DNA of 64,000 nt, taken from positions 6,696,001-6,760,000 of the forward strand of contig CM069439.1 in NCBI GenBank assembly GCA_035610365.1. The letters are read 5' to 3'. Position 1 is the first letter of the stretch. The number at the start of each line of letters is the position of its first letter. Source of the DNA: Aquatica leii (lineage: Eukaryota; Arthropoda; Insecta; Coleoptera; Lampyridae). The translations under genes and the position numbers were made by a program. The notes under the pieces are model-generated. The model was not told where the DNA came from. It did no database searches and worked only from the letters and a program-made list of their open reading frames with translations. This document shows, piece after piece, positions 55,100 through 64,000 of the stretch.

Positions 55100-57060
55100 T
55101 AATGTGTTGCCGCGTCACAAAACTTTTACTTAACGTTTCGCTGATCATGTTGTCAGCTTCTTCAGAAGATTTCTAAAGACTGATGTTATTTTTGAGCGTC
55201 TCGTTAGTGTTCTTTAACCTTGCACTTAATGCTCCTTCCTGTTTGGCCGATGTAACTATTGCCGCACATATACTTTAATTTGTATATACCCTTGGTGTGT
55301 AGTCTCGGAAGTTGATCTTTATTAGGTGGTATGAACTGATCTATTTTCTTCACTGTGTTATAACGTGTAGTGATGTTCTTCTTTCCTAGAACCTTCTTTA
55401 GTCTGTCACTGACTCCGGCAACGTAGGGTAAGTAAGCATATGTTTCTTCTTCTGTGGTCTTATTATTTATTTATTGTATCCATTTTTTATAAGAGCTTCC
55501 TTGATGTGCTTGATTTCCTCCGGCTTGTGTTTTTCATCACTAATTTTTTCTGCTCTTCTTAGAAGTGTGTTGATGAGGGATCTCTTCTGTTGTGGATGGT
55601 GATGAGAGGATGTGCGTAGATACCCGTCTGTATGTGTTTTCTTGCGGTATACGCTATGACGCCGGTTGTTGTCCGTACGTGTGACCAGAACGCCTAGAAA
55701 GAGCAGCGTTTTGTTCTTTTTGATCTCCATGGTAAATTTGATACTACTGTGGTGTCCACTAATGTGTAGAAGAAAACTTTGTAATTCTTCCCGTCTGTGA
55801 GGCCATACGACGAAAGTGTCGCCCACGTATGTGTACCAGCATTTTGTTTTCCTGTCGCTTGAAATGATGGCTTCTTGTTCAAAAACTTCCATGAAGATAT
55901 TGGCTATTACTGGTGACAGTGGTGATCCCATACTTGCGCCGTTTTTTTGTTTATAAAACTCACTCCTACACAGGAAGTAGGTTGACGTTAAGCAGAGTCT
56001 GACCAAGTCGATCAAATCTTCTTGTAAACTTTGTGGCACTAATTGTTGTCTAACGATCTCTTATGTTTCTTCCACTGGTACATTGGTGAAAAGTGATTCT
56101 ACGTCGAAACTAACTAGTATGTTACTGGTAGTTACTTCAAGACCTTGCAGAATCTCGACGAAATGTTCGGAATTTTTAACGTAGCTGGTTGTCTGTCTGG
56201 TGTGCTGCTGTAGTCTTTTAGCTAAGTATTTTGCTAACTCGTAAGTCGGTGATCCACAGATACTGACAATAGGTTTTAGACGGTTTCCGGTTTTATGAAT
56301 TTTCGGTAACCCATACAGTCGTGGAGTTTGTCCGCTCGTAGAATGATTATCTGCTCATTCTTGCGTAAGCCAAGTAACGCTTTTTCTTCAATCTTGGTTA
56401 TGTTTCTTGATGGTGGTTTGGCTGTCCGTAAAATACCAGAAGTTTTGTGTCTTATTACTTCAGCACCGTCGATGGGTGGATTCCGGATGGCACATTCCGC
56501 TTGAGCGATGATCTCCTTTTTTGGTATTTTTGTAGGTGCGACTGCAAAGTTGAGTCCTTTGGCAAGTACTTTTGTTTGTGCTTCGGTTAATTGCTGCTAC
56601 GAAAGATTGATGACTGTTTTTCCTATATCTAGCTCTGGTATCTGAGTTTTTGTAGTCTAGTTTATCAAACTTTTTCATTTGGTTCTTCGTTTTTGTAGCC
56701 AGATGATGTTCAAAATGTTCGTAGCTGATCCGATCAATGGTTGTCCACAGGTCTTTACTAAGTTTATTACTCAACTCCAGATGCAGCAGGTATAGTTCGT
56801 TGGATATTTGATATAATCTATGGTAGGTACAACGTGTACTCTTTCCCTAACTAGCGCGTTTTCTGCACGATGAATTATCTTTCCTGGCTTTGGTATGAAT
56901 ACCAATCAGTTTGAAAATTTGCCAGTTGTGTAATAACACATATTGCGTTTCACAAAGCAGCAAATCCTTTTTGTAGCGGGATAACTCCATCAGCTCTTGT
57001 AGACTAAAAGGGTTTAAACGTATTCATTTTCTATTCTAGGTTTTTAGGATTAATTAGTTT
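55100..57060 (-). pseudogene. Penelope-like element with long RT frame and partial GIY-YIG nuclease
   Basis: The 190-codon minus frame 56039-55467 covers late RT: LIDLVRLCLTSTYFLCR, NGASMGSPLSPVIANIFMEV, the catalytic box as YVGD (for YVDD), VVWPHRREELQSFLLHI, KFTMEIKKNKTLLFLGVLVT, then YRKKTHTDGYL and SSHHHPQQKRSLI. Continuing downstream, YLPYVAGVSDRLKKVLGKKN and the nuclease start KGIYKLKYMCGNSYIGQTGR are near 55300-55230. The second half of the nuclease is deleted and the sequence passes straight into a TCTTCTGAAGAAG-type 3' tail near 55150-55165. Upstream (56774-56040) broken frames include earlier RT blocks and a 104-codon frame. A third PLE subfamily in this window, and the best-preserved RT frame. 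Confidence 0.8.
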
Positions 57061-57079
57061 TCTCGTCTTAGGTCTTTTT

Positions 57080-57345
57080 GGGTGCCGATTTGTTTAGTTC
57101 CTGTAAGTCCTGGTGGTAAAGAATTTCAGTTAACGATGAACCCGGGACGCGTCTTTGCAGTTGTTCTTGCAGAGTACCTTCAAGTGAGTCTGTCAGCATG
57201 AAACCGATGATTCCAGTACGGTTTTCGCACAGAGCTTTTTGGAAGCGAGAGCCTGTAGGTTCCTATAGTACCTTTTCCAAGAGCCTCTTTTTGCGTTTTT
57301 AATGGCATAGCCCTTATTTTGTCAAGCTCCTATCAAATTACCGTA
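57080..57345 (-). pseudogene. LINE linker fragment (endonuclease-RT spacer)
   Basis: The minus strand reads NKAIKNAKRGSWKRYYRNL-like sequence and, after a shift, LCENRTGIIGFMLTDSLEG. The first 100 bp match the plus-strand fragment at 46945-47056 (ATGCCATTAAAAA, AAGGTACTATAG, AAAGCTCTGTGC in order). R1/jockey-type LINE spacer. Its border with the PLE is not sharp. Confidence 0.5.
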
Positions 57346-59617
57346 TTGAGGGTTTTTTGACTGTTTTTGACAATTATTTAGTTTTTTTTCACGTTTTGAC
57401 TGTTACCGTTCTCACTGCATTAGAATTTTGCAGAAATTTTTTGATAACATTTGTCTTTAGTAATATAAATTATACTAAATTAAATAAATAAACCCGTAAA
57501 ATTATTTTTTATCCTAAAACTTTTTTATTTGTCTTGATAAAATCTATTACCAAAGTGAACAAATTCCCCATTAATGCAATAGAAAAACTGATTTTTTTCT
57601 TTATTTGTTTCTATCTTGCTTTATTTTCTAAGATATTAAAAAAAATATTGTTTTGCCAATATTGCAAATGTCAATATTTGTTGGGTGAAAAGAGCTCTAG
57701 AGTGAAATAAAAAGTAAAAATTTACATAATATAACGTCAATTATTATATTAGAACGAGTATACGAAAGGTGGGAAAGAGATTTAAAAAAACTTGAAATTG
57801 AGTTAAAATGGAAAAAAACCGATGTTAAACGTTCGCTATGCTATGCTTTACTTTCGACGCTTGTTACATAAATTACTATTATTTTTTATTTTCAGTATAG
57901 TACGTCTACTGCTACTAATAAGAAATATTAATTAAAATTTGCAAGTTTGTAGAAGACTGAGAAAAAAGTATTTATCTTAACCAGTCTTTAGAAAAAAACA
58001 AATGACGACGAGCAATTGTTACAAAGTCTAAAAAAGTGACTAAAAATTAAATGTTACTATAGCAATTTCCAAAATGGACAATTGAAAATAAAAAAGAAAC
58101 GTTTATATTTTTAATTATTTGCAAAATTAGATGACATCTACGTTTAAAAATTAACCTTTCAAACTTCAATATTTAAGTATTGATCGTTGCTGTAATCTTG
58201 TTAATTAAAACAGTAAGGTTTGAATCAAACGAGATTAACTGAAACACGCCTGTAGCTATTTTACACAAACACTCAGTTGTATCAAGTTCTATAAAAATAA
58301 TAAAAACACATTCGTCTAGTAACATGACCTATAGTATTCCCCTAAAATCGTCGAAGACAGTATGCAAATAACCTGAGGTGAAAAGAAAAATGTCTTAAGT
58401 TTCAGATAAAAGCCCTTATTTAATCCTTACTTTATATGCCGTAGGGTGTGTATTTGAAGGGTAGTTTAAACTATCCGCGTAGTATCTTGAAAAAGTTTCA
58501 TCTGCTCATAAACAAATTTACCACAGCAAAAAATTTAATAACAAACTTTCTTTTAATTAAAAAAAAACCTTTGGTCCTTAATCGCTTTGCTTTAATGAAG
58601 CAATTAAAGGTAAACACACGCACGAAAGGCTCATTACGTCGAAAGGTTTTGCTTAAGTTAATAACATCTCACTTAACTTGAACTAATGCAAAGTTTTGCC
58701 AGAAGACGTTTCTAAATTGTAACTATGTATTACATTTGAGAAAATCAAGAGTTTAATTTAATTTAGGTTTTTATTTTGTAAGAAAATTAATGGGTGTTCG
58801 ATCTTTGAGCACAGCGTGTAATAGAATAACAGATTTAGAAGATTGCTTTATTATTTTAAATGATTAGGGGATGTTTATAAGTAGCTTAAGGTTCACTTAA
58901 ATCTACTCAAATTTTTTGTGTAAATTACGATGATGTAGGGATCTAAAGTTTCAATCATAACTTATCTCGAGATTTGGGTAAACATTGTTCAAAATTGCTG
59001 AAACATCCTTTCCTATATAATCTCATTTTCTACTTCAGTATTTTCTTTCGATTTATCAGGTGTAATCATTTATTTTTGTCTTTTTTGCTATGATACTTTT
59101 TTTATAAATCTGAACGATTTATTAAAGATTGATGCAGCCAGGCAGTAGAAAAAACGTTAATTACAGACTTTTTTATTTTATTTAATTGGAAAACTAATTA
59201 AATTTCAGTGTTTATTTTGAACGTGGCTTTATGTGTTTTTTATTCTTAATTCAAAATGTCTTATCAAGTTTTCGCTGAAATTTTTTTATTTTTATAATAT
59301 TTGTCTCGTATATAGTTTCATGTCTTGTCAGCTGTTTAAATGTTTTTCTGTACTGCACTTAAAAGCTCTTACAGCCTTTTTTTAGATTATCTTAAAAATG
59401 ATTTTGAATTGTGGTTGATACGATAAAAAGAGACTAAAAAAGTTAATTTTTGTGTTCTCGGAAAATATTGTAACGGATTGTAACTTAATTCATTTCATCT
59501 ATTTATACGATTAATTGATTATTACTAACTTATCTAATTTTAATAAATTTAAAACGCAGTATAACAAGCTAAGAAAAATAACAAATTAGACATTTAATAA
59601 AACAACACTTACAATAA
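57346..59617. other. No gene recognised
   Basis: AT-rich, including a 77-codon lysine-rich frame at 58448-58681 (+) without known motif. Confidence 0.4.
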
Positions 59618-60246
59618 TGAAACGTTCGAGAAGTTATTCTCAACTTCGAGAGCCTTCGCAAGGTTTTTGTACATTTCCAGAACGTATACCGAAAGATATG
59701 GAACATTCGAGAATGATTTCCAAAATGTATAAATGCGGCACAAGCAAATCAGAGGGCAGTTATTTCCAGTAATTCGAAGACGGCAGTGTTAAGAAGATTA
59801 CTTAAGTTTAAATAAATAAGTGATTAACGCGTGTGAGATAAATAACCTGGTACGTAACTTTAACGTAAACAATAAGTGTTACACAAGTGTGTGAAGTTAT
59901 CCGCGGACTTTATCTTATCTTCGTGTCAGTGATAGCGCTATATATAAATTATTGTAAGTGTTTTTATTAAATATTCTTAGATTTAATTAGTTCGGTTAAT
60001 AATAATAAAAGTGTACATATTTTTAGTATAAATAAATAAATTAGTTTTAATAAAAAACCTTACAATTATTTATATATTACTCTAAACGTGTACCGTTTGC
60101 GGATAAGATAATTAATCACTTCATGCACTTATTTAATTAGCACTGCCACGTTCTTTTTTATCACTTACGTTGCACTAAAGACTTTAAAACTGCACTCGAT
60201 TTTCTTCGTTCACAATTATATTTTTATCTTATCTGGGACTAGAACA
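59618..60246. repeat. LTR-like 0.6 kb unit (copy B)
   Basis: Reverse complement of 48563-49177. Begins TGAAACGTTCG and ends GACTAGAACA on the plus strand. Contains TATAAATGCGGCAC (59729-59742) followed by AGTTATTTCCAG, a promoter-like arrangement on the plus strand. Adjoins the 3' end of Gypsy copy B with the same 50-bp spacer as copy A. What lies left of it (before 59618) is not Gypsy coding sequence. Confidence 0.65.
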
Positions 60247-62400
60247 TTCCATCTAGTTTGACAATCGTCTCAAAAGTTTCAAATATTTTGGAATTACTAT
60301 CCCTTTTTTGAAACTGTTCTGTCCCAGAACTAGAAACTGGACAACCACTGGTACAAAGAGTCGTGGTAATAGCGCCAGATCACACAGTGTGCGATGATGT
60401 AACTTTTTCATGTTGGAACATGTCTTGCTGCTCTTCGGTGGTAACTTCGACATGCGCATAAACTTATCGAAGTCCATTCTATTGATGATGTTTCTGGTTT
60501 TGTTCGTTATTACTCTGGTTTAAACTTGGTCTTGGGCAACGGTATCATCGCCAGCAAACGGAGATAGCTGTTAAACGTGGACTACTTTTGGTTTGCTTCT
60601 GGGTAGTTTTTGGATATCATATACGACGTCATTAATACGCTGTAGAACTTTATAAAGCCTTCCCATTGCCTCTGCAGCTTCGGCAACAAATAACGTCTTT
60701 TTTGGTGATTATACAACCACACCATGTCGCCCGATTGAAACCCACCGCTTTGCGCTTTGACGTCATACTTAATCTTCATTCTATCGCTGGCAACTTTTGT
60801 GTTTTTCCAAACCACCTCATGTTCTTTGTCTCACTAGTTTCTTCCTCTGCTCTTTGCCCACATTGGAAATCTCATGGTAGTCGTATTTGCGACCGAACAT
60901 GACTTAGGATGGTGTTTCGCCTATACTTTTATGAACAGATGATTGTTATGCCATTATAAATAGGTGCAAGTACTGGTATCAGTCCTTTTGATGTTCAAAC
61001 ACCATTTTGGTTAAGTTCAACCATGCCATCACATGAAGAGGCGTAGTTCTAGTCTTTTTAATTCTCAACAGATGGCAAACTTCTTGAAAAAAAGCAGAAT
61101 CGAAGTTACGTACTTGGTCGGAATGTAATTCTAAAGGTACTCTAAACCGACAGAAAAACTTTTACTAAAATGTTTGTGACTGTTGCAACCTCCTAATTTG
61201 GCATGGTTTAAGCCCTAATCCATTTTGTGAAGTTATTCGTCACCAAAACGTATTTATTTTCTAAATCATATTTTGGGAACGACCTGCAATGTCAATCGCA
61301 ACTCTCTCTAGACGGCTTCCCATGTTATATTATTTTATCGGTGTTTTGCGTTTTTTCAGCGGGCCATTTGCTAATGCGCAGATAGTACACTTACCGCACC
61401 GTTCCAGGACGTTCTCTTTACAGTTTACCTAATAAAATGTTTTTCGTAGTTTCCCTAATGCCTTTTTCACGTCAAAGTGATGTACCATCTTGCAAATGTT
61501 GCAACACTTTTGACACTCGGCTCTTCAGTGCTATCAACTGCAGTCTGTTCTCCGTGGCCTCGACATTCTCTAGGGTTTGCTTAAGATGATCGTCTTTTAC
61601 TTTTAAAGAGACCAATTGCGGCCAGTATGCTTTGATGTTTCTGCGTGAAGCACTCACTTCTTCCCAGGTTAGTTGTCAGCCGTTCGATTTGTAGTTGAGG
61701 AGTAGTTTTAATTCGGGATAATTGTTTACGACGCAACCGCTAAAGTTTTCACTCGTCATCGACCATAGCAGTTTTTTAAAGGCATTCGATCTTCTAATCG
61801 TAAACAATCTCTTAGGTGTGCCTTCCCGGAAATTTCTATCTTGGCGTACTATCACCACACTTTTATTGCTTTCAGGCAGAGTTACGTCTTTACTGAATAT
61901 CTTCACTCAATGAGACTTGCACGGCTGAAAAGGAATTTCTTTGCCATCAATCCTAAGGACGTCATTTTTCATATACAAATGAAACTTATACTTTTTTATA
62001 GCGTTCATTCCCAGGATAACTACTTCTGTGATGTCGGCTATCGATACTTAAAAATCGAGTACTCCATTTTTCAAACCAATGGTGATAAGGCTTTCTTCTC
62101 TAGTCACCGTTTGAAGTTATGCTGTTGCTAATAATTTTTTCTCCTTTTTTAATATTATGTTGGGACGGATGATAGTCTTTGTCGTTTCCGTATCGACCAG
62201 TAACTGAACCTATTGTCTATTGATCTTCCCATAAAGGTCAATACTGTGCAATTGTTCCATAGGCGATGCAATTTGAATTGCAATCTCCGGAGCATCGCTC
62301 GTTAAGTTGCTTGCGCTCCGTTTGGTCGACCTGTTCTAGTTTTTCAGTGCTCTTCTAGTTTTTTTTGGACTTACAGCGTCATCGTACGTGGCCCATTTCC
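60247..62400 (-). pseudogene. Gypsy LTR retrotransposon, protease and integrase parts (copy B)
   Basis: Minus strand: gag-end remnants with MGHVR (about 62395), an aspartic protease with LLVDTETTKTIIRPN (DTG changed to DTE, about 62210) and VVILGMNAIKKYKFHLY then DVLRIDGKEI (about 62015-61945). RT and RNase H are deleted: the sequence passes to a spacer (61906-61676, with SFKKLLW-like AFKKLLWSMTSENFSG) and a 61-codon frame, then the integrase: YYLRISKWPAEK (about 61390), RVAIDIAG (about 61305), NKYVLVTNNFTKW (about 61260), and a broken core. MKIKYDVKAQSGGFQSGDMV then WLYNHQKRRYLLPKL (60780-60690) and the tail to 60253 follow. Shares two stops and a frameshift with copy A. Confidence 0.8.
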
Positions 62401-62409
62401 CCTCATTTT

Positions 62410-64000
62410 TAGCACGTTCCTTCTTTTTACAGAGAGACTGGAACAAATAGAAATGCATAAAAAACGGAATAATGTAGTATTATACGGAATAACAACTAAT
62501 TTAAATAAAGCTGCGGAAATCAAACAAGAAATGGAAGGATTTATAAAAAAAGAACTAAAAATTGACATCCAAATCAAAACTGCCTACAAAACGGGACCAA
62601 GAGTCTGTATAATTGAATTAGAAAACATAAATGATAAAATAGAGATAATAAAACATGATGGAAAGAAAATATTCATAAACAACGACTTAACTAAACAAGA
62701 AATGGCTATAGAAATACAAATTAGAAAGAGAGTAAGAGAAGAAAGAGATGGAGGGAGAAGAGTTAAAAGTGGCTACTAAAAGCTGTTTATAGATGGAAAG
62801 AAATGGAAATTGAACAAAGAAAACAATGACCTAGAAGAAACAAAACAGAAGGACAAGATAACAAGTAAAACTCCAAAAAAACTAATTAACAATAAAAACG
62901 AAAAAGGATGCATGAGGATGGACACGGCAATGATATAAGATATGAAGAAAGGACAAACTAGACAAGAAATCAATAGCGAGAAAAATCTAAGAAGTAAAAG
63001 TGGAATGGAAAAATGTAACAGCAAAAGGTACTTGAAAATAGGCACATGGAACACTAGAAACTTAAATGCAAAAGAGCACGAAGTGATAGATGAATTTGAG
63101 AAAACAGATCTAGAAGAAAGCGAAGAAAAAATGGAAAGGGAAGAAAGACATATATTGCTATACAGCGGGGTAGCGCTGACGCAGAGAGCTAAAAAAGGAG
63201 TAGGATGCATTATTAGAAAGGAGAAAGGAGAAAAATACATACATAAATAGACCGGTGTCTTTGAAAAAATACTAAGGGTAGAAATGGAAATGGAGAAACA
63301 AACAAGAATAACCCTTGTTGTTGTCTACGTGCCAGACGAAAATGAAACGACACAAAAGAAAGAAGACTTCTAGGAGCAATCGGAAGAAACGATAGAAGAT
63401 AGTAGGAGAAGATTGCTAATAATAGGGGACTTTAACGGAAGAGTGGGAAGGAAAACAGAGGAATCGGGAGAAGTAATAGACAACAAAGAACATGGGAATA
63501 ACAAAAATTAATTCAGAAATAATTAAAACATACAAACTAGGAAATGATGGGATAGAAAGGGAGTACAAGGCAAGAGTGACAGTAAAGATAAATAAAATCA
63601 ATAAAAGTATAAATAAAATACCATTAAAAACAGCATGGAAAAGTATCAAAAATGCATTAATAACGATAGCAAAGGAATTATGTGGAAAGGAAAGGAAAAA
63701 GGAAAAACACAAATAGCTCATTATATAAAAACGAAGGATGAAAAAATGTTAAGAAACGATGAGGATTTCATAGATAATTAATAATAATAATAATTACTAA
63801 AATGTTTAATAAAGCTTTACAGGAGGAAAAGATCCCTAAAGATTGGGAAGAGGAATACTGTTCCCAGTATTCAAAAAATGAGATAAAAGGGAATGCACAA
63901 ACTATAGAGGAATTACAATTTTACCGACAATAACGAAGTTATACAAAAGAATCTTAGAATCAAAACTAAGGACAACAACAGAAGAGCAACGTACAATGCA
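62410..64000 (+). pseudogene. APE-type LINE: ORF1 end, endonuclease, RT start; runs off the window
   Basis: 62410-62780: KRNNVVLYGITTNLNKAAEI and RVCIIELENINDKIEI, the RRM-like ORF1 core of CR1/L1-like LINEs, followed by K/E-rich sequence. 63030-63440: YLKIGTWNTRNLNAKEHEVI (endonuclease start), ILLYSGVALTQRAKKGVGCI, RITLVVVYVPDENETTQKK, and LLIIGDFNGRVGRKTEESGE. A deletion then jumps to the linker (63492-63716; LKTAWKSIKNALITIAKELC with G following) and to the RT start (63800-64000: MFNKALQEEKIPKDWEE, then NYRGITILPTITKLYKRILE after a shift). Several stops. The plus strand is strongly A-rich; the 154-codon minus frame at 62776-63240 is its mirror and is rejected. Confidence 0.8.

Noticed and set aside
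62776..63240. 154-codon minus frame rich in F, S, L that looks membrane-like
   Set aside because: It is the antisense of an A-rich LINE coding strand (endonuclease region); the hydrophobic composition is a mirror effect.
1..64000. Prokaryotic features (operons, ribosome binding sites, CRISPR arrays, terminators)
   Set aside because: The content is eukaryotic (spliced transposase gene, LINEs, PLEs); no regularly spaced repeats or operon-like gene runs exist.

Overview
The window looks like AT-rich (roughly 30% G+C by eye) nuclear DNA from an arthropod, most likely an insect. The evidence is the mix of mobile elements: Penelope-like elements with GIY-YIG nuclease, jockey-type and RNase H-bearing LINEs, a piggyBac, a hAT with spliced introns, Tc1/mariner elements of several kinds, a pogo element and Gypsy LTR elements. 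I find no convincing intact host protein-coding gene, no tRNA or rRNA and no CRISPR. Nearly every recognisable coding stretch is a broken mobile element, so the window is probably intergenic or inside a very long intron.

Layout. 0-10 kb: remnant of a LINE (minus), a piggyBac C-terminal half (minus), a Penelope-like element (PLE) made of an inverted half copy plus a longer plus-strand copy with a LINE tail inserted in it, an AT-rich stretch, and a second PLE nuclease fragment. 10.2-12.7 kb: the best-preserved element, a 2.5 kb hAT with perfect terminal inverted repeats, a perfect 8-bp target duplication and a multi-exon transposase. 13.6-15.8 kb: a Tc1 relic and a mauritiana-type mariner relic. 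15.8-22.6 kb: no gene or element recognised, apart from a possible promoter plus non-coding first exon near 18.0-18.2 kb. 22.6-26.8 kb: a mariner-like element with long inverted repeats, then a jockey-type LINE (minus). 28.5-32.8 kb: an A-rich LINE gag, a pogo transposon and a mariner nested in the pogo. 35.7-39.8 kb: a jockey LINE cut by a PLE. 40.6-42.8 kb: another mariner-like relic and a PLE in reverse. 45.3-45.9 kb: a MITE-like unit built of GTTTGAACG-type repeats.

46.8-62.4 kb: two defective Gypsy elements of one family in inverted orientation, sharing stop codons and the same 0.6 kb LTR-like unit. Beside the first lies an inverted fragment encoding a macro-domain end fused to a CCCH zinc finger. 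Between the two Gypsy copies are the tail of another LINE, an RNase H-LINE (minus) and a PLE (minus). 62.4-64.0 kb: a LINE on the plus strand running off the window.

These genes do not work together as a pathway. What the window records is successive insertion, inversion and decay. The points that most deserve a second look are the macro-CCCH Gypsy fragment, the duplicated Gypsy/LTR unit with shared defects, the nearly whole hAT, the MITE-like unit, and the candidate promoter/first exon at 18 kb.
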